A stretch of DNA of 29,424 nt from Melioribacteraceae bacterium (GTDB lineage: Bacteria > Bacteroidota > Ignavibacteria > Ignavibacteriales > Melioribacteraceae). The notes beneath the pieces are model-generated. The model worked only from the letters and a program-made list of their open reading frames with translations, made no database searches and was not told the DNA's origin. The stretch's first letter is position 1, and the number at the start of each line of letters is the position of its first letter. The position numbers were made by a program, and so were the translations under genes. The DNA lies in NCBI GenBank assembly GCA_023230485.1, contig JALNXG010000049.1:1-29424 (forward strand), read 5' to 3'. Shown one piece after another: positions 1 to 7,075 of this stretch.

Positions 1-68
1 AATTTTGGTATAGAAGTTTTTGGGAGATTATACTTAAAATCTGACAGTTTCATTTTTTCTTCTAACAT
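1..68 (-). CDS. queA: Probable tRNA ribosyltransferase-isomerase QueA, 5' end only
   Basis: Partial gene that runs off the left edge; only about 22 N-terminal residues are visible. From the second of two in-frame ATGs (position 53) the protein begins MKLSDFKYNLPKTSIPK, which resembles the usual start of QueA (MKLSDFxYxLPxxxIAxxP). QueA transfers the ribosyl part of S-adenosylmethionine to preQ1-modified tRNA in queuosine synthesis. The upstream ATG at 68 is preceded by AGGTG, spaced like a Shine-Dalgarno, and is my preferred start; 53 is the alternative. The gene lies just downstream of the ppdK terminator on the same strand. The identification rests on a short N-terminal match only. The plus-strand frame 1-90 is also open but resembles nothing I know. 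Confidence 0.55.
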   Translation of the reverse strand, partial: MLEEKMKLSDFKYNLPKTSIPK

Positions 69-92
69 TATACACCTATATTCTCTTTAGTT

Positions 93-123
93 AAAAAAAT
101 CGGGGAAGGAAAATCCCTCCCCG
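93..123 (-). terminator. Rho-independent terminator after ppdK
   Basis: A GC-rich hairpin pairs 101-109 with 115-123 (nine positions with one mismatch, loop AAAAT). On the minus strand it is followed by a run of seven T (93-99). It begins 8 nt past the ppdK stop codon, as expected for the end of a minus-strand operon. Confidence 0.85.
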
Positions 124-131
124 GTTATAAC

Positions 132-2927
132 TTATTTTTTTGCTTTTTTTACTGACTTTTTAACTGCTTTTTTAACTGTTTTTTTTGCAGGTGCTGCAGG
201 TTTATAAATTAATGCTGCTCTAGCTGCTGCCAATCTTGCAATCGGCACTCTGAATGGTGAGCAACTTACATAATTCATACCTACTTTATGACAGAATTCT
301 ACTGAATCCGGGTCTCCGCCATGTTCGCCACAAATACCAATCTTAAGGTTTTCGCTTGTTGAACGTCCGAGTTTTACACCCATTTCTACAAGTTTACCAA
401 CGCCTGCTTGATCTAAGCTTTCAAATGGATCTTTTGCTAAGATATCCTTTTCTACGTACTTAGGTAAGAATTTACCTGCGTCATCTCTTGAAAGACCAAA
501 TGTTGTTTGTGTTAAATCGTTTGTACCAAAGCTGAAAAATTCTGCAACTGTTGCTATTTCATCTGCTGTAACGCAAGCTCTTGGTAATTCGATCATTGTT
601 CCAACAAGATAATCAATTTTTTTCTTGTTCTCTTTAAATACTGCTGTAGCAGTATCACGAACAATTTTTGTCTGAAGTTTTAATTCCTCTACTGTACTAA
701 CTAAAGGAATCATGATTTCAGGTTTAACTTTGATACCTTTTTTGCTAACGTTTACTGCAGCTTCAAAGATAGCTCTAGCTTGCATTTCTGTAATTTCAGG
801 ATATTGAATACCAAGACGGCATCCTCTAAAACCAAGCATTGGGTTAAATTCATGAAGAGATTCAATTTTTTCTTTTACTCTCGCTGATGGAATGCCAAGT
901 TCTTTTGCTACTTCGGCAATCTCTTTGTCTGTATGAGGTAAAAATTCATGAAGAGGAGGATCCAATGTTCTTACAGTTACTGGTTTACCTTTCATCACTT
1001 TGAAGATACCTTCAAAATCTTCTCTCTGATTAGGAAGAATTTTAGCTAAAGCTTTTTTTCTACCTTCTTCATTTTCTGAAAGAATCATTTCGCGGACATG
1101 AAGAATTCTATCGCCACCGAAGAACATATGCTCTGTACGACATAGACCGATTCCTTCAGCACCAAATGAAATAGCATTTTCTGATTGATCAGGTTGATCT
1201 GCGTTTGTTCTTACGCCGATAGTTCTTGTTTGGTCTGCCCAGCTCATTAAATCTTTATATGTTTTATAAACATCTGATTTAGCAGGAGCTAATTCTTTTG
1301 TGATTAATACCTGAATTACTTCGGATTCTTTTGTTTCAATTTCTCCGGCAAAAACTTCGCCTGTTGTTCCATCTATTGAAATATAATCACCTTCTTTAAT
1401 TACTATTTTACTTGTTTCAGATTTCATAGTAAGTTTATGGTAATCTATATTTAAAGAACCACATCCGGCAACACAAACTTTACCCATTTGACGAGCAACT
1501 AAAGCAGCATGTGAAGTCATTCCGCCTCTAGCAGTTAAAATACCTTCAGAAGCGTTCATTCCTTTAATATCTTCAGGTGAAGTTTCAATTCTTACTAATA
1601 TTACTTTATCGCCCTTAGCAGCCATTTCTTCAGCGTCTTGAGCTGAGAAAGCTACTTTACCTGATGCAGCACCAGGACCGGCATTTAGACCTTTTGCTAA
1701 TAATTTACCTTCACTTATAGCTTGTGCTTTTTGTTTAAGATTGAAGATAGGTCTTAATAATTGGTTTAATTGATTTGGTTCGATTCTTAATAAAGCTTCT
1801 TCTTTACTGATCAATTTTTCTCTTACCATATCAACAGCTATTTTCACAGCAGCAAAACCGGTTCTTTTACCAACGCGGCATTGAAGCATCCATAATTTAC
1901 CTTGCTGAATTGTGAATTCAACATCCATCATATCTTTATAATGTTTCTCTAAGATTTTGCGGATGTTATCTAATTCTTTGTAGAGTTTTGCATTATCTTT
2001 TTTAAGATCAGAGATAGGAAGTGGTGTTCTTGTACCAGCTACAACGTCCTCACCTTGAGCATTAAATAAATACTCACCATAGAATACGTTTTCGCCTGAA
2101 GCTGCATCTCTTGTAAATGCAACACCAGTGCCGGAATCTTCGCCCATATTACCGAATACCATTGATTGAATATTAACTGCAGTTCCCCAGCTTTCAGGAA
2201 TTGAGTTTAATCTTCTGTAAACGTTTGCTCTTTCATTCATCCAAGATCCGAATACCGCGCCAACAGCACCCCATAATTGATCCATTGGATTTTCAGGAAA
2301 TTCAACACCTTTAATTTTCTTGATCTCTGCTTTAAATTCTGCAACCAATTCTTTCAACATTTCTGCTGTAAGATCGGTATCCTTTGTAACTTTGTTATCA
2401 GCTTTCTTCTTATCTAAAAGGACTTCAAATGGATCGTGATCAAGTTTATTAACTGGTTTAAGATCAAGAACTACATCGCCATACATTGCAACGAATCTTC
2501 TATAAGAATCGTAAGCAAAGCGAGCGTTACCTGTCTTAGCAATTAATCCTTCAACAGTCTTGTCATTTAATCCAAGATTAAGAATAGTATCCATCATACC
2601 CGGCATTGAAGCGCGAGCACCACTTCTTACAGAAACGAGTAATGGGTTCTTTGCATCGCCGAATTTTGCGCCCATCTCTTTTTCTACTTTTGCAAGTGAA
2701 TCGAGTACTTGTTTTTTTAATTCAGAAGGGTATTTCTTATTATTACCGTAATAATAAGTACATAATTCTGTTGTAATGGTAAAACCTGCAGGAACAGGTA
2801 AACCGATATTAACCATCTCAGCTAAATTTGCACCCTTACCGCCTAATAAAGCTTTCATATCAGCTTTACCATCAGCACGTTTACCGCCGAAAAAGTAAAC
2901 ATATTTAGGTGTTTTTGCTTTTGCCAT
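132..2927 (-). CDS. ppdK: Pyruvate, phosphate dikinase
   Basis: Cytoplasmic enzyme interconverting pyruvate + ATP + Pi and PEP + AMP + PPi, at the glycolysis/gluconeogenesis node. The order of parts is canonical: N-terminal ATP-grasp nucleotide-binding domain (GGKGANLAEM near 29-38, conserved R101 and SMPGMMDTILNLG), a swivelling phosphohistidine domain with TSHAA (catalytic H473, with T471 at the position phosphorylated in plant enzymes), and a C-terminal PEP/pyruvate barrel with GICGEHGGDP (catalytic C866). All key residues are present, so it should be active. The 931-aa length exceeds the usual 870-890 because of a Lys/Ala-rich tail at 909-931. ATG 2927 is preceded by GGAGG at good spacing. 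It sits 16 nt after lpxK and is the last gene of the long minus-strand operon, followed by a terminator. Confidence 0.97.
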   Translation of the reverse strand: MAKAKTPKYVYFFGGKRADGKADMKALLGGKGANLAEMVNIGLPVPAGFTITTELCTYYYGNNKKYPSELKKQVLDSLAKVEKEMGAKFGDAKNPLLVSVRSGARASMPGMMDTILNLGLNDKTVEGLIAKTGNARFAYDSYRRFVAMYGDVVLDLKPVNKLDHDPFEVLLDKKKADNKVTKDTDLTAEMLKELVAEFKAEIKKIKGVEFPENPMDQLWGAVGAVFGSWMNERANVYRRLNSIPESWGTAVNIQSMVFGNMGEDSGTGVAFTRDAASGENVFYGEYLFNAQGEDVVAGTRTPLPISDLKKDNAKLYKELDNIRKILEKHYKDMMDVEFTIQQGKLWMLQCRVGKRTGFAAVKIAVDMVREKLISKEEALLRIEPNQLNQLLRPIFNLKQKAQAISEGKLLAKGLNAGPGAASGKVAFSAQDAEEMAAKGDKVILVRIETSPEDIKGMNASEGILTARGGMTSHAALVARQMGKVCVAGCGSLNIDYHKLTMKSETSKIVIKEGDYISIDGTTGEVFAGEIETKESEVIQVLITKELAPAKSDVYKTYKDLMSWADQTRTIGVRTNADQPDQSENAISFGAEGIGLCRTEHMFFGGDRILHVREMILSENEEGRKKALAKILPNQREDFEGIFKVMKGKPVTVRTLDPPLHEFLPHTDKEIAEVAKELGIPSARVKEKIESLHEFNPMLGFRGCRLGIQYPEITEMQARAIFEAAVNVSKKGIKVKPEIMIPLVSTVEELKLQTKIVRDTATAVFKENKKKIDYLVGTMIELPRACVTADEIATVAEFFSFGTNDLTQTTFGLSRDDAGKFLPKYVEKDILAKDPFESLDQAGVGKLVEMGVKLGRSTSENLKIGICGEHGGDPDSVEFCHKVGMNYVSCSPFRVPIARLAAARAALIYKPAAPAKKTVKKAVKKSVKKAKK
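135..203 (-). repeat. 12-nt tandem coding repeat for the Lys-rich tail of ppdK
   Basis: The last 23 codons of ppdK encode a tail built on a four-residue period, VKKA/VKKS/VKKA, after an Ala/Pro/Lys lead-in. At DNA level this is a 12-nt period with A-rich runs on the coding strand. It lies beyond the end of the conserved PEP-binding barrel and resembles the tails of histone H1-like or nucleic-acid-binding proteins. Confidence 0.8.
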
Positions 2928-2943
2928 TCATTACCTCCAGCAA

Positions 2944-4002
2944 TTAATTAGTTTTGTTGTACATTTTGTTTCTTAAAATACTTTCAAACTTTTCTTTGTT
3001 CTCTATCTTTAATTCTATCTTTAGATAGTAGATATCTATATCATCCAGTTCTTTTGAATAATTCGTAAGCTTTACGGCATCTTTGTGCGTTGTAACTACC
3101 GAAAAAGCATTTGTATCATAAAATTTCTTTCTTATTAATTGAACTTCTTTATCTGTATAATTCTGATGATCAGGGAAAATTAATTTATTTGTAAAATCGA
3201 CTTTGTTTTTTTCTAGTACATTAAAGAACGAATATGGTTTTGCAATACCACAAACTACTAAACTTTTCTGACCTTGAAATTCAGCTATATCAAAAAACTT
3301 ATGGGTTTTTAAATCATATAAGCCTATTGCTTCATACGAGCCAAAAAATAGTTTATCATTATCTAAATATTTATTGATCCAATAAGGGAGTTCAATTTTA
3401 TCCGAGAATTTTCTATTTATAATTACGATATCTGCTCGCTTTAATGAATTGAAAGGTTCTCTTAGATGCCCCAATGGAAGCATTGCTTTTTCACAATTAT
3501 ATTTTTTCGTTATAAATCTCTGATCTACCAAAACAATATCTAAATCTCTATGGATCCAACGATGTTGAAATGCATCATCAAGAACTATCGTATCGAGATT
3601 AACATCCTTTAAAAAATTTTTTGCACCTTCCACTCTTCTTTCTGCAACAGCAGCGGGGATATTTAATTCATCAGCAGCCATATAAATTTCATCGCCACAG
3701 ATATTTACCGGCACTTTAATCTCATTACCGTCTGATACTAACTTATACCCTTTTGAGTCTCTCCCATAACCTCGGCTTAAAACACCGACCTTGAAACCCT
3801 GTAACTTTAGAAAAGAAGAAACATATAATACAGATGGCGTTTTACCGCTTCCGCCAACCGTTATATTTCCAATAGATAAAACCTTAGCCTTAACTTTAGT
3901 AATCTTAAAAACCCCTTTATCGAAGAGATAATTACGGACTTTTACTATTATCCAAAATAAAAGTGTGAAGGGAGACAATATGTATCTGAGAATTTTTACC
4001 AC
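2944..4002 (-). CDS. lpxK: Tetraacyldisaccharide 4'-kinase LpxK
   Basis: Phosphorylates the 4' position of the tetraacyl disaccharide-1-phosphate to make lipid IVA, at the cytoplasmic face of the inner membrane. An N-terminal hydrophobic anchor (about 5-22) is followed by the family P-loop with GGSGKT (50-55), SRGYGR (76-81), the LDDAFQHR block (141-148), LPLGHLREP (175-183) and TTHKDAVKL (304-312), all LpxK hallmarks. At 352 aa the length is typical. The start is GTG at 4002; the upstream acyltransferase stop TAG overlaps it by one base (TAGTG) and no strong Shine-Dalgarno is visible, so translation is probably coupled. It lies two genes after lpxB and directly before ppdK in the same operon. 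Confidence 0.95.
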   Translation of the reverse strand: MVKILRYILSPFTLLFWIIVKVRNYLFDKGVFKITKVKAKVLSIGNITVGGSGKTPSVLYVSSFLKLQGFKVGVLSRGYGRDSKGYKLVSDGNEIKVPVNICGDEIYMAADELNIPAAVAERRVEGAKNFLKDVNLDTIVLDDAFQHRWIHRDLDIVLVDQRFITKKYNCEKAMLPLGHLREPFNSLKRADIVIINRKFSDKIELPYWINKYLDNDKLFFGSYEAIGLYDLKTHKFFDIAEFQGQKSLVVCGIAKPYSFFNVLEKNKVDFTNKLIFPDHQNYTDKEVQLIRKKFYDTNAFSVVTTHKDAVKLTNYSKELDDIDIYYLKIELKIENKEKFESILRNKMYNKTN

Positions 4003-4646
4003 TATGTTTTATTCAATTCCTTAAGTTCATTTTCTGCTTTCAATATCATTTCATTTGTCTCATCGTAGCTTAATGATTCTTCAATCCATATTGGATTTGA
4101 GTAAGTAACTATTACAGAAGAAAAGGGAAGCGGGATTTCAAAACTATCCCAACTTTTTAATCTCTTTTTCTTTTCCATTCTTATACCCGATAAGAGTAAA
4201 GGTAGTTTCTTTTTTTTGCAAATAACTACTGCCCCGGCTTTCATTTTTTCTGCTGGACCTTTTGGTCCATCGGGAGTAATAATTAAATTCATCTTTTTAT
4301 CTGCTAAGACTAACATTTTTTGTAGAGCATCTTTACCGCTATCATTGCTTGATCCTCTTACAATTTTATAATTCCAATTAACTAATAAATTAGTAAGTAT
4401 TTCTCCATCTTTGCTCGGGCTAATCAATGCGGCACTATTGTATTTACGGAATAAATACCATCCTATTAACATTTTACCATGCCAAAAAACCGCGGTGAAA
4501 TTCTGATTTTCCTTAGTGAGTTTTTCTAAAATCTCGGGATTTTCAATTTTGATTTTAACTGTAAGTAAAAGAACATTTATCAAAAACCGTGAAATATATA
4601 AACCGGCAAAAAAGAGTATTTTCTTTTTTAATTCGTTAATTCTCAT
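4002..4646 (-). CDS. DUF374-family lysophospholipid/lipid A-type acyltransferase
   Basis: A 214-aa protein with an N-terminal hydrophobic stretch (about 9-30) and the DUF374 pattern: FWHGK (54-58), SPSKDGE (76-82), RGSS (97-100) and TPDGPKGP (124-131). These match the LPLAT superfamily, in which the catalytic HX4D-like block is replaced in this family by a WHG/SxxxDGE arrangement. It is probably an inner-membrane acyltransferase acting on a lipid A or phospholipid precursor; its substrate cannot be read from sequence. It sits between lpxB and lpxK, overlapping lpxB by 11 nt and lpxK by 1 nt, which strongly suggests a role in lipid A or outer-membrane lipid assembly. ATG 4646 has only a weak AGAGA upstream. 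Confidence 0.85.
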   Translation of the reverse strand: MRINELKKKILFFAGLYISRFLINVLLLTVKIKIENPEILEKLTKENQNFTAVFWHGKMLIGWYLFRKYNSAALISPSKDGEILTNLLVNWNYKIVRGSSNDSGKDALQKMLVLADKKMNLIITPDGPKGPAEKMKAGAVVICKKKKLPLLLSGIRMEKKKRLKSWDSFEIPLPFSSVIVTYSNPIWIEESLSYDETNEMILKAENELKELNKT

Positions 4647-5769
4647 TTATCTCTTTTAATATTATTTTGGCTGCTTTCTTTGATCCGCCAGCTACACCCA
4701 CTTTTTCTTTCACAATACTAAGACTGTTCTTCAATTCAACATACATCTTATTATTATCGAGATATTTCTTTACGGTTTTATAGATGTTTTCTTTCGATAC
4801 ATCATTTTGTATTAATTCTTCTACAATATTTTGACCGGCAATTATATTAGCCATTGCAATATTATCTAATTTTATTAAGGATTTGCCGATTGTATAAGTA
4901 ATCCCCGAAGTCTTATATACAACAATAAATGGTAATAAAAAAATTGCTGCTTCAATTGTGGAAGTGCCGGATTTAATTATTCCGAATTTGGAATAAGTAA
5001 AAAGCTCATAGTTGTACCCAGTAATTACTTTGAATTTTATATTACTAGTAAATTGAGAGTAAGATTCTATCTCGATATTATCAGGATTTGCTACTACAAT
5101 TTGCATATTATATTCATTTGCAATTTTTTCGGCTGCCTTAATAACATCAGGAAAAATTCTACTAATTTCTTGCTTTCTGCTGCCGGGGAGCAACAGCAGA
5201 ATCTCTTTTGATGTATCCAAATTATTCTTTGAATAAAAATCTTCCTTTGATAATAAAGTGTATTCCTCAAGACGATCAACTAATGGATGCCCTGAAAATT
5301 CAACATCGATTCCATGTGTTTTATAAAACGTTTTTTCAAATTCAAAAATGACAATCATCTTATCGACTAATTTGCGAACTTTCTCTACTCTTTTTTGCCC
5401 CCATGCCCAGAGCTGCGGTGAGATATAATAAATAATTTTTACACCTATCGATTTCAATTTCTTAGCTATATTTAGATTGAAACCGGGATAGTCGATTAGT
5501 ATTACAGTTTTTATATTGTTCTCAATTACAACTGAGATCAATTCTTTTTTAACTTTTCTAATGAATGGAAGGTGTTTTATAACTTCCCAAAATCCAAGAA
5601 ATGCCATATCAGAAATAGAATAAAATGATTTTAGACCTGCACTTTTCATTTTCTCACCGCCGATTCCAAAGAAAGAAATAGAATTATCCAATGCGTTAAT
5701 TTCACGCATTAATTTCTCTCCATGTAAATCACCTGATGCCTCTCCGGCAATAATCAGAATATTTGTCAT
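4636..5769 (-). CDS. lpxB: Lipid-A-disaccharide synthase LpxB
   Basis: A GT-B glycosyltransferase joining UDP-2,3-diacylglucosamine and lipid X to form the lipid A disaccharide; peripheral to the inner membrane. Diagnostic stretches are all present: GEASGDLHG (9-17), IDYPGFN (92-98), SPQLWAWG (117-124), SGHPLVD (159-165), LLLLPGSRKQE (191-201) and the SGTSTIEA loop (267-274) that binds the nucleotide. The 377-aa length is normal for the family. Its ATG overlaps the stop of the upstream methyltransferase by one base (TAATG), and its 3' end overlaps the next gene by 11 nt, so it is embedded in a coupled operon. Confidence 0.97.
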   Translation of the reverse strand: MTNILIIAGEASGDLHGEKLMREINALDNSISFFGIGGEKMKSAGLKSFYSISDMAFLGFWEVIKHLPFIRKVKKELISVVIENNIKTVILIDYPGFNLNIAKKLKSIGVKIIYYISPQLWAWGQKRVEKVRKLVDKMIVIFEFEKTFYKTHGIDVEFSGHPLVDRLEEYTLLSKEDFYSKNNLDTSKEILLLLPGSRKQEISRIFPDVIKAAEKIANEYNMQIVVANPDNIEIESYSQFTSNIKFKVITGYNYELFTYSKFGIIKSGTSTIEAAIFLLPFIVVYKTSGITYTIGKSLIKLDNIAMANIIAGQNIVEELIQNDVSKENIYKTVKKYLDNNKMYVELKNSLSIVKEKVGVAGGSKKAAKIILKEINEN

Positions 5770-6356
5770 TATATAGCTTTAACCAAATATTGTAGAACAA
5801 TTATCAGTACAACAATTATCATTGCTTGAAGTGAACGCTTCTCAGATCTTAATCCTTTCATTATATCATATTCGGGTTGTTCAATTCCCGGATTCTTAAA
5901 TGCGCTGAATGATGGGATAAGCGATGGAACATTTTTCTTAAACTGTAAATAACTCTCGCCGAATTTTTGTGTAAGAAATTCTTCTTCCTCTTGAATTATT
6001 AGATGATATTGAAGAAGAAAAAATAATAGTGCAACAATTTGGAGATAAGGAAAAAGACTCATCGACATTACTCCGATACCCAAATAGATAAGAATGTTGC
6101 CAAGATATAACGGATTACGTAAATGTGAATAAGCACCGGTAACGACTAAGAAAGATCCACCCACACCGCCTGTAGTTCTTGTTTCACTTCCCGCTACGCT
6201 AACACCCCAAAGTCTAAATGATTCACCAATTAATAACATTCCAAAACCAATTACCATTGAAATTAAAGTAGCATCATGGAATGCTATCATTAATAGCACG
6301 AAAGGGATTGGTGTATAGCTTCTATACTTAAAAAATATCTTTGCTAATTTTTTCAT
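5769..6356 (-). CDS. Isoprenylcysteine carboxyl methyltransferase (ICMT/PEMT)-like membrane protein
   Basis: A 195-aa polytopic membrane protein with hydrophobic segments at about 14-27, 30-45, 84-99, 103-121 and 175-193. The SAM-binding signature of the ICMT/phospholipid methyltransferase superfamily is clear: GAYSHLRNPLYLGN (74-87) and the EEEEFLTQKFGESY block (123-136) followed by a conserved Pro. Bacterial members methylate small lipids or unknown acceptors, so the substrate is undetermined. Its place between a HAD phosphatase and lpxB, with a 2-nt gap and a 1-nt overlap, hints at membrane-lipid modification. The last 45 residues add a basic linker and one more membrane helix beyond the core. 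Confidence 0.82.
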   Translation of the reverse strand: MKKLAKIFFKYRSYTPIPFVLLMIAFHDATLISMVIGFGMLLIGESFRLWGVSVAGSETRTTGGVGGSFLVVTGAYSHLRNPLYLGNILIYLGIGVMSMSLFPYLQIVALLFFLLQYHLIIQEEEEFLTQKFGESYLQFKKNVPSLIPSFSAFKNPGIEQPEYDIMKGLRSEKRSLQAMIIVVLIIVLQYLVKAI

Positions 6357-6358
6357 TA

Positions 6359-7075
6359 TTATCCTTGTGAATAAACTTCTTTTCTTTTTAGAACTGCTTG
6401 ATGCCTTTTTTTTAATCTTTTCTTACTGCTTAATTCAATAAGTTTATTTGAAATATCATCGAAATCATTATATGGAAAATATGTGATTCTATTAATTTCG
6501 CAATGTTTTAATAAAGAATTTTTTGCGAATATGAAATCGCAAAACTGAGCGGGACATGTATCTGAATAACCATCACCAATATAAACTGTAAAATCATCAT
6601 CAGAGCTTAAATTTAGTATATGATTCCTTTTGCAATTGGCACAGAACTTACATTCTTCATCTCCATAAGGGAATTTAGGAAACATTTTATTATCAATGAA
6701 CTCAAGCTTATTAGAATAAATCGGTACGTCTTCAGTAAATTCCTTCTTAACTATGTGAGAGATATAATAATCCAAACCATCGCTAAGTATATTAATATCG
6801 CAACCTGCATTTCTAAAATATTTAACAAAAGGAAAAAAGGTTTTGTCCACTTCAATTGTATCTAAAAACTTATTCATTTTTTCTTGATCAGGATTCTTAA
6901 TTGTTTCACACATTAATTGCCAAGTGTCCTTCGATGTAATTATCTTATCTATCCAATCCTGAACAATTAATTTGCATTTTTCAGCATCACCGAACTCAAG
7001 AAAAAGATGTTCTCCAACGTCAGTCTTCGTAATCGTTCCATCAAAATCAACAAATATTTTGAATGTATTTATCAT
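6359..7075 (-). CDS. MtnX-like HAD-IB phosphatase
   Basis: A soluble 238-aa HAD-superfamily hydrolase. The four motifs are visible: DFDGT (10-14, D10 nucleophile and D12 acid/base), S98-D99-G100 (motif II), a Lys-containing region around 110 (likely motif III), and GDGYSD (167-172, Mg2+ binding). It carries a CxxCxxC cluster (C142, C145, C148) in the cap region, similar to that in MtnX-related phosphatases. MtnX acts in methionine salvage, but no other salvage gene is near, so this may be a phosphoserine- or lipid-phosphate-type phosphatase. Its ATG overlaps the smc stop by one base (TAATG). The basic C-terminus (218-231) is unusual. Confidence 0.82.
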   Translation of the reverse strand: MINTFKIFVDFDGTITKTDVGEHLFLEFGDAEKCKLIVQDWIDKIITSKDTWQLMCETIKNPDQEKMNKFLDTIEVDKTFFPFVKYFRNAGCDINILSDGLDYYISHIVKKEFTEDVPIYSNKLEFIDNKMFPKFPYGDEECKFCANCKRNHILNLSSDDDFTVYIGDGYSDTCPAQFCDFIFAKNSLLKHCEINRITYFPYNDFDDISNKLIELSSKKRLKKRHQAVLKRKEVYSQG

